In this document: positions 53,713 to 64,000 of the stretch, piece by piece
How the letters are laid out: each line of letters opens with the position of its first letter
Numbering within the stretch: the first letter of the stretch is position 1
NCBI RefSeq assembly: GCF_003945595.2
Contig: NW_024104509.1
Location: forward strand, 2,542,001 to 2,606,000
Direction: 5' to 3'
DNA from: Pipra filicauda
Taxonomy: Eukaryota; Chordata; Aves; Passeriformes; Pipridae
DNA: 64,000 nucleotides
Made by a program: the position numbers and the translations under genes
Notes under the pieces: model-generated
Database searches by the model: none
Told to the model about the DNA's origin: nothing
What the model saw: only the letters and a program-made list of their open reading frames with translations

Positions 53713-56700
53713 CTGAGCTGAAACATTGCATTAGGTGGACATTTGAAACTTGGATGTTATTTTTCAGGAAAATCAACTGTCAGCAATCTCTGGGTACTTA
53801 ACAGAGGGGGAAAATGCTAACTATACAGATAAGCCTGGATTATAATAATTCCAAAATATTATAACACCAAAATCCCTAGGAAATAAAATATTATAATGCC
53901 AAACCTCATGGGAGTGTTTCTAAAATGAAGGTAACTTACTGCAGGGAGAAAGTTTCCTTTCTCAAACCAGGTTTATAAGAGATTTGCTATGTCTTTGCTA
54001 AAGCAGCTGTCCATAGGATGTTTTTAAGGCATAAAACATTTTTCTGCTTTCTGCTGTAGCCCTCCCCAAAAATGAAGGCTGCTAAGGGTTGCATGGAAGA
54101 AGATCCATCAGGCAGCATAGGACTTTTTCTGGTATTTTCCTTCACATTGTCTCAGACAAGGCAGAGAAGAAAGGTCTGCAGTGGGAGAGGATTAGTTGTT
54201 GATGCAGTTGTGTGGAAAGATCCAAGCCTTCCAAAGCAGGGTTTTGAGGAAAAGAGCTGCTGTGCTCCTGGCTGCAGGAGTCATTGCAGAGGCCAAAGGG
54301 CTGCTCTCTCTTCCCCTGCTCACCTCAGTGATGCTTCCACCTTCCTCCTGGCAGTCTATCTGCTCTTTTTGTAATGATCAGACATAAACAGGAACAAGCA
54401 ACAATATTGAAAAGAAAGTACTTCTTGTAAGGTATCATATGTCTGAAAGCTTTTCCACTCCCACTTTGTACCAACAGAGTAGTAGCTGTGACTTGCATGT
54501 CACAAACTCTCAAGCCTATAAGTTTGTCTTCACTTCCCTGGTTCACTCTCATGTTTGGTGAAAGGCAACTGTGAGTCAAAATCAAAATATCCATTTTTAT
54601 AATGTGCTGAGAAATGCTTTCCTTAACTCTTGCTAGGATTCTGCTCAGTTTTGTAGTAGTATGTGGTATGCCACTGGCATCTTTTGTTACATTTTCCCCT
54701 GTATTATTAAGAGCTAGCTAAAGTAGTATATTTGTTTTCAGTTCAACATATCACTGAAATCAAAGGTCACAATTGATTGTATAACAAAAAATAGCATCTG
54801 AAACAAATTTTGAAATAGTTCTTTATAATGCAATTTGAATGGCAAGTGTGAGAGAAATATTGTTGTAACTTAATTCAGAGTAAGTCCGCCATCTCTTGAA
54901 AAGAACATATTTAAACAGGCTAATGTTGAAAGCATTCTTGTCAAGGCCACCATTTGTCTACCAAAATCTAAATGACACATGGGGCTTAACACATGCCTAA
55001 AACATATCTCTCTGTTATTTGATGTTTTCTAGGGCAGAAATCTGTAAAATCTGATGCATAAAACATTGGGAAAAGAAAAGTAAGAAACGTAAGTTATAGG
55101 ACAGGAAGTTAAATAGCTGCATATATATATAGGATTTATGCAATTTATTACCCATGTTTTGTATAATAAAGATGGCAAGAGTGATCCAGGAGGCTACCCC
55201 TTCCACCTTCCAACACAGTCTGCACGCACTGATGAATCTGACACGAAGATAGTTAACAGCTTAGAGTCTGAGGACCATGGTTCATCGGTCATGGTGTGTT
55301 TAGGAAGGCTAGGGGTAGTGAAACTATGACCTCAACCAAAGCCTTATGACAAAAGATACCTGTGGGGCTGCATTATGCAGGAGGTTCAAGAGGGACTTGT
55401 GAATAACTGCAGGGTTGTTAGATGAGACGAAATGTGAACAGTGGCATAAAATTGGTCCATTTGAATGTTTAGGCTTGGGGAACATCTAGAATCCTCATTC
55501 CTTCAGATCCTTTCATATAATTATGTACCATTTAATTTTAATTCCTTCATCAGCTCAACACCCACACAGTGGCTAACAAAACCATCTCAATCTAATGAAG
55601 GAGCAGATAATGTTATAGCTGTCATATATTTATGGGGTAGAATGAATAGTTTAGAAATCAAATACTTCAGACCAGAATTAGATGCAGTGCAAAACTCCTA
55701 CGTGTGCATTTTAATCTCGTGATTTCTATTAAGATAGTAGTGAGATCTTGCTTAATGTGAAGGTTATTTTGTTTCCTTAGTTTGAGGAGTTAGGAATAAT
55801 GTTATAATTTTCAGAATCCAACCCCAAATTTAGTATTTTAAAGATAATAATCTACCAGCACTGACTGACAGAAAAATATTTCCTGTGTATTATGCTTTTT
55901 AGTTACCTATGTGCAGCTATAGACCTCTGAGATATAATTTTTCATTATGATTTTTTAGGCTGCATTTTTCATAAACTAGAACATCATATGGGTTTATTGC
56001 TGTTCTGCTAGACTTTGATTTAAGCAGCTTGATTTTTATAGCAGTTCTTTACCATTAATATTTTTAATTCTTTGCTACGCCAAAGGGAAATATTGGGGTT
56101 AAGCTAGGTATCTCTGTGAAGGTGCTCGGTAGTGGTGGTCAAGAAAACCAAATCAATCTTTTATTGGAATTATTAGGCAAAAATTAGATACCAAACTGGC
56201 GAATTTCCACCTGCCACAACACCAATCTGCAGTTCTCCCTTGTAGCACAGTTCTGATTCTTCCCAGAAGGCAAGGCGTGGATGATAAAAAGTAACAAATG
56301 GTTTCTGTGTGAGGAAATACTTGATAAATGGTTAATCTGAGGAAAAAAAAACTACTTCGAAACACATTTTCAAAACCTTGAAAACCAGTATGAAGAGAAT
56401 GGATGGGAATTGACTGTTCACTGCCTCTCTCAGCAGTAAACAGCATGGGAAAGTATGAGAAGTCACATTCAAAACAAACAGAAGGAACTGATTCCCTCTG
56501 CAACAGGAACAAGGATATTAAGGATGCTGAAAATTTGCAAGAAATCAGCTGGCAAGTCTGTAGAAGAAAGCCCATAAAGGGTTGCAGAACATGTGGAAAT
56601 CACAATGATGCAGGAAAACCATGAGCAGATAACAGCTGTTAGCTGAGAAACTCTTAGGGAGAAGCATTATGTACGTTTGACATGTTTTCCCCTTTTTTTT

Positions 56701-59700
56701 AGCATCTGTTTATGGCACTTGTAGAGACCTCATTGTGGTCTGGATGAACCCATCATCTAATCAAGTAGAGCTTTCGTGCTAGAAAAGGTTTATTTACTTA
56801 TTTAAACAATTTTAAACCCACAGCAGATCCGGTGAAATAATAAACATGTATGGAAAGATACCTTTTGAATGAAGTCAATAGGCTTAATTCTTCCTTTCAT
56901 ATGCTAGTGCCCATAAGAAGCAAACAGTTTTTAAAAGTGTTCTTTACAATACATCTTTCATTTTAATTTCATTTTCTTTAGAATTTTCCCCTTGCACTTC
57001 TGCTGATCTTGAGAAGGCCTGTAGGAACCTGAATATTTTTGTCAATTTTCTGATCATTCTCCCTAGTTCTATTTAAAACCTCCGTTAAGCTTTCCAGTTA
57101 ATTTATCAATAGCATGGCTAATAAGGACATATGCTTGGTCTATATATTATCTTGAAAATATATAAAGCTTAAATAAACATTTTCATAGTAACATTAACAG
57201 AGAAATAATATTTTCACTTCTGTGTCCTTGCAGTAAGAAAAATATCAGATATAATTACTAAAATCTTAAACTATTGAGTGAAAAGCTCCTGATTGTTTTT
57301 AAATTACTTTATTTCTTCTAAGTATAGTATAAAAATTAAATCTGGTAAACAATGCTAACAGATAAATTCTGTAACATACTGTAATAATAAATGCCTGCAT
57401 TCTATGTCGTCCTGTTCTGTACCGCATGCAACTTGATTTTCAAGACAATTCAGCATAGTTTTTGTAACAAATCTGATGATAAAGAGCTTGAGAAATCTGT
57501 TAGAAAAAGAATAAAACACATAATTACAGCTCTAATGGATAAAGGCCTGATTACCAGCCTCTAAATTGCTAGTCTGTTAGATTAATAAATGTCTGTTAGA
57601 AAATGAAACATTTTGGGACACTCTAATGATCCCTAACTAAATGTCCAGAGAGGTAAATTCCTAATGCTTCAAGAAAGACGTAAAATATTTATAATGCTTA
57701 TAATTGGACAGTGTTGAAAAAGAGGATTAGAAATTCGGTCTGAGCACACAGTGTAATAAGGTTATACTGAAGTATTGCCTTCCTTCGTACTAATATAGGT
57801 ACAGAAGTTTACATGTACTCAGAGCCAGTGGAATTTGTACAAGTGCCCATTTGGTTAAGGAACACTAATCACTTCAGCTTGCAATAGCATTGATGCAATT
57901 CCATCACCATATGCTCCTGCAAATCCCATCTGTAATTTGCTTCAGTATTACTCTGTTGCCTGTCCAGCTGCTCTGCTCCATTGCGAGGTAGAGACAGGCT
58001 CTTAGCAACACCTCTCTTGCACCAGTAATACCTGTCTTAGAACCTGGTTACTTGTTGGAAATAAACAAAGTAGGAAAACAGAGGGTTAGAACTGCCACTG
58101 GTTGTGTTCTGTGACTGACATAACTAGTTTTTATAAAATTGTAAATCTTAGTGCTATTTTCGAAGTAATGCTATTTCAGAGGTCAGAGTTAAGCATCCCA
58201 GCTACATAACATGGTAAAATCTGCCAGATTTTGTCTTTCAGAAAATTTCTGTTCTTGATTAGTTTTTAATATTTGCCCTCATCTTCTATGAGGAGCCAGT
58301 ACTGGGCTCATTGCTAACTGCTTTTAAGTCTTTGTTTCATTAACACGGAGCTGGGTTGAAAATGTAAAGACTGTGTACATTTGTAGCATCAAATGGGCAG
58401 CATTGACCACTCAAAATGCTATTTTGCTGTTGCACCATATTAAAAAACACAAAATCTTTCTGTATTGGCTATTTCTTTATTACTCCTTAAAATATAGGAA
58501 TATCTATGGCACTGGTACTTTCATTGCCAGAGAAAGTCATAGATTAATGTTTCTTTAAATTAGCTGTAGCAAAGACATTAGTAATTACCTGTGGTATCAG
58601 TTGTATATGCCAACTCTACTTAAGTCTCTATAAAACATCCCTGTGCCATTGGGTGATGCATGCAAATGAACATAACCATCATTTCTTTTGTTGATTTCTT
58701 GAGCCAAAGATGTAGCTTCTGCCCCAGGCTACTTTGCAAGCTGAAACCTGAATCCAGGATCAGTCCCTAGAATCTTGTCAAGTACTGAAGGTTAACTTCA
58801 AAGTCAATTACGATTTTTACTCAGTCATCTCAGTCATGAGAACTTTTCCTTTCATCACTTCACTCTTTCTCCACCCTGTCAACCAAACCAAATTCCCCAG
58901 TGTTAAAATGCAAGCTGTCTTTACCTACTGACTCCCCAGTCATATTCTTTACCTCAATGAACTGTTTACTAGCTTCTTTCTTGGTTGCAGTTTTACCTTA
59001 TTTGTTCTCCACAGATCATTGGTCTGATCCTGCGTTTAAGAGAACTTACAAGATATGCACACAGTCTCTGGTACAGAAACCTCCCAGGTCATAGCTTTGC
59101 TAGAATAGAATGTGTATATATATGTATAAATATTTATATTTATACACAGAGGAAGACATTTATACACCCATATGTATACATTAATATTTACAAAATACAT
59201 GCATGTATATTACACAAAAAACCTTAGAGAACCAAGAGGAAAAAACGATCTCATGGATTCTGCCAGCCTAGCAGAAGCTTCTCAACACATCTGTGTGATG
59301 GTATAAGAAGTTTAAAAGTTGATGCATATTCTCAGCTTTGGCCATCGTGGGCTGATCAGAGCTAATGTATGTCCTGAACAGTTTAGTAGTTGTGTGTTTG
59401 TCCAAGGGTAGAAGGAATATTTTCCATGCATTAGATGCACCCTTACTGATACGGAAAGGAGGGGGTGTAGGCCTATGTGGGAGTAGAGAGGAACTAATCC
59501 AAACTTGGAGGCGGAGGTGGAAGAGTCAAAATATTTTATATTTGGAAAACTCTTGAAGTTAGTAGCTAAACACATATAATTGCTAGGTACTAAAGAAAAC
59601 CCCAAAAAATCTAAGCATTTTTCATATGAAATGGTTGTTCATCAGTGTTAATATCAAGAGGGTACAGTAAAGAAGTAGTCCCCAAATTTGTAAAGAGTCA

Positions 59701-60039
59701 AGTTTTTGTTTAAGTTAACAACTTTTAACTATGCTGAAAACAATGCAATTGCTTGTCTCTGAAAGATAAAGGGTTGTGAGTTTGACTTTCTGAAAAGTTA
59801 CATGCACTACAGTGCAGCAATTGTGGTGAGAAACAGTGACAAAACCCAGTTTCTTTGGAAAAATGCCATCCTTGGTTATTTGCAATATGTTTCAACTGTG
59901 TATAGATTTCTCACAGTTGCCCAATAAACACACTGTTTTTGTTCTTTGGAGATTAACAGTTTCCCCTGTGTTCTCAGGTTCTTTCTAGTATATTACAGTG
60001 TTTCTTTTGAAGGATTGGTTTTCCTGGGTCGAATTTAAG

Positions 60040-60490
60040 AACTCAGAGCATCTTATCACACTTTCACCAGCTCGTGTTCTCAGGGGGAAAAAAGAGAGGG
60101 AAAAAAAGCCCATCAAGGCTTGTGCCAGCTAAATCCAAGCTCTCAAGGGATTTGTTTTTCTTTAGGCGTCAGATTAGATGTTCAAACCAAGCAGTGTTGT
60201 GGGGCCACGGGTCAGTGCCCACTGAACCCTTAACGAGGCTAATCCCACAGCAGCACATTCCAAGCGGCTAATGGGTGCAAGGGCTTTGCTGGCTCTCACA
60301 TCTCTGCGCTGGGGGCAGAGCAAGAACCTTGTTCAGCGGTCGCAAATGTGTTATTAGCCATGACCAGCAGTGGCGAAACTTGGAAAGCAGATTTTCCTCC
60401 AGGACAGGCTTAAATACCAAGTTTGATGCTCAGGTAAAGAAGAGGGAGAAAAAAAGTGTTCTTGGTGGGATTTTACGGCTGGGTTAATAA
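60040..60490 (+). promoter_or_regulatory. CpG-richer segment with a consensus splice donor; candidate regulatory element or alternative exon
   Basis: Roughly ten CpG dinucleotides occur in 450 bases, while flanking kilobases have very few. A plus-strand frame is open from 60272 to beyond 60434, where CTCAG|GTAAAG is a near-ideal donor. Read as an exon, the frame would end in phase 0 (NTKFDAQ), matching the phase-0 acceptor of the TRPM3 exon at 63069. No in-frame ATG exists between the upstream stop (60269-60271) and the donor, so it could only be internal or non-coding 5' sequence. A possible acceptor (GCTGGGGGCAG) ends near 60319. The sequence does not match the known alternative TRPM3 N-termini that I recall. 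Confidence 0.3.
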
Positions 60491-61067
60491 AGAGAGAGAC
60501 TTACCTAGGGAGCTGAGCTATGAATAATCTAAATTCAAGTATGGCATGCACTTTATGAATTTCCTGTGGACTTTAAATTGGTTTATGAATTACTACTAAA
60601 GGAGTATTTGTGAAATAAGAGAAAGAGAAGATAAGCTTCTTGCTCTACTAGTTTTGAATATTCTTTGCTGTAATTTTCTAAAGTTTTTATTACTTTATTT
60701 CAGATTGTTAATAAGAGTTTAGTGCAGACAGTTTAGTGATGAATGTGTTTATTTACCGAAGTTATTCTATTGTGAAGACTCTACGGCAAGTAACATAATC
60801 TGAACTTTGTACTTCATTGCAAGTTATATCTGTCATGGAAAGATAACCGGTATGAGATAGTGAAGCCAGGTGCTTTCTTTTAAATTTGGAAGGACGAGGA
60901 AATATGAAATTAGTAAATCATGTATTTTGGCATCATGACTCTGTTGGGTAGGATAGTATATTGTTTGAGATCTAAAAGCTGGAAAGTTTTTTTTCATGAT
61001 GGGAATAAAGGAGTTTTTTAAATCAGACTATTTGTGCAATATTACCTTTGATGAAAATTCAAATGCA

Positions 61068-61110
<43 letters not shown>

Positions 61111-63068
61111 CTTAACATAGCTATGTTTCTTTTCTACTTGCAAAGACTATATGAGAAAGAGTAGGAAAAATGTCACTGTACTGGTTTTTGAAAGCTTACT
61201 TCTATACCTAAAGAAAAAATTTTCAGTAAAGTACCTGTTATGGCATCTTTTTGTATTGCATCTTGAGAGAAATTTAGCTAGTGACCATCTTTAAAAAAGA
61301 CACTAGGTCTATGTAGTCAGAAAATTCACCAAGGTAAATTATTTGCAGAAAATTATTAAAAATATAAGTATTTAATAAAGGATATTTAGAAGTTATAATG
61401 AATTACAACTTTAAGGTAATCTCTTCAGTGTGAAGTAAAACTGTGTTAGCTTCTTCAGAATTTCTGTTTAACTGGCCTTTGCTTAAACAAAACAAACCTT
61501 ACCAACATTCTATGATATATTAACTTTTTGTTTGCTACAGTAAGGAAGATCAGTCAAATACAGTTTTATTTAATGATTTTAATTGACTCTTATTTTTTCT
61601 GACTGTAGAAGTCTCCTATTTCAAAATTTGAAGTCTAGCAGACTTTTCAAATAAAAACGCAAGGAGAAGAAAGATGAAATATTGCCAAGTAACATCAGTG
61701 ACCACTAGATCCAACAAGGAATTATCTTCTGTGTGAAAGGCAAAAGAATAACTTTTTATGTACCGGGACTGATAAGTAATGGATGTAGCAAGAAATTCTT
61801 ATTATGGTACTTTATAGTTTGTGCTAGTGATATTCACTGAAAACATGGAAAACAGGATACAGATTTAGTTGAGAAAAAGGTAACATTAGGCTCTGAGATA
61901 ACATTAGTTAGTAAAAGTAATACATACGTAGGTTACCATCTAACTTTCCATAGTAAAAGGTAAGATTAATTAGTTAGGTTACATTACACAGGCAATTCCA
62001 TATGTTCTCTTTTCATAGAGGCAGGATACTCATATTTCCTTTAAATTGTCCAAAGTTCATTTTGTATTACTTAATTCTCAGATAATTTTGTCATAGTTCA
62101 TAGTTTTGTTTATCCTGTGCAATAAAGTAGGGAATTTTATTATTTAAATAGATTTTATAAAGTATGTCTGTTTGAAATGATTTTTAAAGGAAAGTTTTAA
62201 CTCATCTCCTTATTAAATGAAATAATTGAATTCTACCTGGGTGAATGTTTTAGAGAGCTTGCTAGAACTGATATAGAGCAAAGACTTCCTAGATAATTAA
62301 AATTATTTCAAAACTCTGAAAGTCTCTCCTTCGTGGTTTTGTGTTTGAGGCTTGGGTTTTTCTTCTTTCCCACCCGTCTATCTTCCTTTTTTTAAAAGGT
62401 TTGTTGTGTATTTGAAAAGTAAGAATATGCTGAGGGAAATTTCTTGCTTTTCTATGAATATGAGGGGAAAGTGTTATGAACAGGCATAGCTTCACTGAAC
62501 TGTTTCAGAGATTACCTCAGCCACCTCATCTGAGTCAATGCATCAAAGTTGTTTTGTATTGTTTCAGAAAGAGAACTTCCTCTTTTTTTTCTTTTCTTAT
62601 TAAGATGTTCACATCGGAAACTATGTAAACCTCTATGTTAAACAGCACTCTCAGTACTTGTGTAAAAAATTGATTTTTTTTTTTTAATTAGAGATGACTT
62701 AATTGTATTACTAAAATGGAAATAGACTTTTTAAAGCTGTTTCAATGAAGAGGTGTATTTTTTTTCTCTGCCATGAAGAAAGCTTTACAGTTTAATTCTT
62801 CTCCAGTGATTCCTGCTATGAGAATATAGGTGACAGGATCAAAGTCGCCTGGCTAGTGAATATGAAAACAACCTTAAGGGCTTGTGTTGGGTGCTCAGTT
62901 CTAGAAGGAAGTCATAGTTCTAATGGAAAATGTTTGCTCTGAGCAAAATGTGCATTGTGTGTCTGCAAAGTCAATAAAGTTTTTTTCTTTGGAGTTTCTC
63001 TTCAGTTGTATTTTAATTTGTGCTTAATAAGCAAACAGATCTCATGGCATTTCCTTTCTCTTTTTTAG
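60491..63068 (+). other. TRPM3: TRPM3 intron sequence upstream of the 80-bp exon
   Basis: AT-rich intronic DNA holding the TAT microsatellite and several T-rich runs. It ends in a pyrimidine tract (63049-63066) and AG. No other exon was recognised. Confidence 0.75.
61068..61110. repeat. (TAT)n microsatellite, 14 units
   Basis: Fourteen uninterrupted TAT/ATT trinucleotide units. This is the longest and purest simple repeat in the window, and so the one most likely to vary in length between individuals. Confidence 0.97.
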
Positions 63069-63148
63069 GCACAGAAATCATGGATAGAAAGAGCATTTTA
63101 CAAGAGAGAATGTGTTCATATCATACCCAGCACCAAAGACCCCCATAG
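63069..63148 (+). CDS. TRPM3: TRPM3 internal coding exon (80 bp), N-terminal cytoplasmic region
   Basis: This exon encodes 26 residues plus two bases of an Arg codon, beginning AQKSWIERAFYKRECVHIIP. That matches the start of the shared N-terminal region of vertebrate TRPM3, a calcium-permeable, heat- and neurosteroid-activated plasma-membrane cation channel of the TRP-melastatin family. A pyrimidine-rich tract ending TTTTTTAG precedes it, and a GT donor (CATAG|GTAATT) follows. The exon starts in phase 0 and ends in phase 2, which fits the next exon exactly: AG|G restores Arg and the frame continues as CCCGRL. TRPM1 is the closest paralogue, but the WIERAFYKRECVHIIPSTKDPHR wording is that of TRPM3. 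In known TRPM3 transcripts, alternative upstream exons splice to this exon, so no start codon is expected here and none is seen. Confidence 0.95.
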
Positions 63149-63812
63149 GTAATTGCATGCTACTTGTATGAAAAATGAAAGTTGATTGAAAAAAAAGTCT
63201 CTCTCTCTGTATATATGCATAAAATATATATGGATATAAATATTTCATAAACTTATTTGTTCAGAAGGTGGTTGAATTACAGATGGAGTGACGGATTCCT
63301 ATAGGCACTATTTGTTTACATTTCAAAACTTATTTCATAACAAGAAAAAAAACCCAACAGATAAATCAAAGGGGATCAGCATCTGTGTTAAATTTCCTTA
63401 TCTTCTTAGTTCAATATTCAGTGCATTGAACGTTTACCTAAATTGGATGTGTGACACACAATACTGTCGAAAGAAAATAAATGCAGTAAACTAGCAATTT
63501 AAAATATGTGCTAGTCCATGAAAAAAAAAAATCTGATTATTTGTCCTGATGTCATCTGAAGACAACAGAAAATGTTCTTTATTTTGTACATATTTAGGAC
63601 AAAGCATGGTTTTATTGAAATACAGGAGAGCTCAAAGTAAAAAAGACCATAGAAAGCAAAGATAATATACAGACTGTATTACTTCCATACACAAAGCCTT
63701 CAGAGAGCAGGAAAACAGAGTTGAAAAGGGGTTAGATTTTCTTTGTAGTTTGTTTTCCTGTTCAGTTTATACATGCACGTGACTCAAGTTTTCTGTTTGT
63801 TTAATGTCATAG
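63149..63812 (+). other. TRPM3: TRPM3 intron between the two recognised exons (664 bp)
   Basis: A complete GT...AG intron: the donor is GTAATTGC and the acceptor is TTAATGTCATAG, with a modest T-rich stretch upstream of it. It contains a short CT run followed by an AT-rich alternating stretch (about 63200-63245) and a 10-A run near 63522. There is no sign of a further exon or a mobile element. An open frame of 68 codons at 63288-63494 resembles no protein that I know and is probably chance. Confidence 0.85.
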
Positions 63813-64000
63813 GTGTTGCTGTGGGCGTCTAACAGGTCAACATATTGGACAGCCTCCAAGCGCCTCTGTTACTCAGAATGAGAAAAATGAAACCAGGCTC
63901 ACTCGCAATGACATCCAGTCGGAGAAGTGGTCCATCAGCAAGCACACACAGCTCAGCCCGACGGACGCTTTTGGAACCATTGAGTTCCAAGGAGGAGGCC
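63813..64000 (+). CDS. TRPM3: TRPM3 coding exon, truncated by window end
   Basis: After the acceptor AATGTCATAG the frame stays open to the window edge: it reads (R)[12 protein letters not shown], then a variable stretch with [18 protein letters not shown], then [20 protein letters not shown] and GGG. This is the beginning of the TRPM homology region (MHR) of the cytoplasmic N-terminus, which helps form the tetrameric channel's cytosolic assembly. The [20 protein letters not shown] wording fits TRPM3; TRPM1 differs in the same stretch. Compared with the human protein, as recalled, the differences cluster in the less conserved segment between the CCCG cysteines and RNDIQ, where the window has GQPPSASVT. 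The exon continues beyond base 64000, so its length and donor cannot be given. Splicing phase agrees with the 80-bp exon upstream. Confidence 0.95.

Larger units (their letters stand above)
34016..60039. other. Long non-coding stretch, probably TRPM3 intron; no gene or mobile element recognised
   Basis: Over 26 kb of AT-rich, mostly unique DNA. Frames of 127 codons (51833-52216, minus strand), 140 codons (56153-56575, minus strand) and 100 codons (54072-54374, plus strand) have ATG starts but no recognisable domain, signal or splice context. Local structure includes palindromes at 38631-38662, 41799-41814 and 45638-45661, an A-run at 50245-50273, and a TTTA repeat at 53690-53712. An imperfect tandem duplication lies at 53862-53915. 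No CR1 or LTR signature was seen, so the stretch is unusually poor in recognisable mobile elements. Confidence 0.5.

Noticed and set aside
1..63068. Known upstream TRPM3 exons encoding alternative N-termini
   Set aside because: I looked by eye for the characteristic upstream peptide sequences and did not find them; they probably lie outside the window.
1..64000. miR-204, tRNA, rRNA or CRISPR arrays
   Set aside because: No matching sequence was recognised. miR-204 belongs to a later TRPM3 intron, and CRISPR arrays are not expected in a vertebrate genome.

Overview
The window is vertebrate nuclear DNA, almost certainly from a bird. It is AT-rich, has no dense gene content, and carries three CR1 LINE fragments with the avian CR1 3' end (the TTCTATGATT/TTCTGTGATT type octamers and the reverse transcriptase C-terminal region). 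It also holds two pieces that resemble LTR repeats abundant in bird genomes. The only real coding sequence is at the right end: two consecutive exons of TRPM3, a TRP-melastatin cation channel, at 63069-63148 and 63813-64000 on the + strand. The second exon is cut by the window edge. TRPM3 lies on chromosome Z in chicken, so a Z-linked origin is likely; this is inference.

Layout. 1-63068 is best read as a very long intron (or intron plus upstream sequence) 5' of the first recognised TRPM3 exon. Within it: a decayed LTR fragment (about 10440-10730); an unexplained GC-richer patch (11640-12225); CR1 on the minus strand (13140-13905); an LTR-like avian repeat (17452-18360) followed closely by CR1 on the plus strand (18538-19160); an old, broken class I (gammaretrovirus-like) endogenous retrovirus on the minus strand (about 27195-30110) with recognisable protease, reverse transcriptase, RNase H and integrase remnants; CR1 on the minus strand (33112-34015); and a CpG-richer segment about 3 kb upstream of the TRPM3 exon (60040-60490) with a consensus splice donor. 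Simple repeats are scattered throughout.

None of the other open reading frames looks like a functioning gene. Most are chance frames in AT-rich sequence or frames inside CR1/ERV DNA, and many lack an ATG. No tRNA, rRNA, CRISPR array or known miRNA was recognised. The miR-204 gene that TRPM3 hosts in vertebrates would lie downstream of this window. The upstream TRPM3 exons encoding known N-terminal variants were not recognised here. Family assignments were made by eye from remembered protein and repeat families, without database searches.
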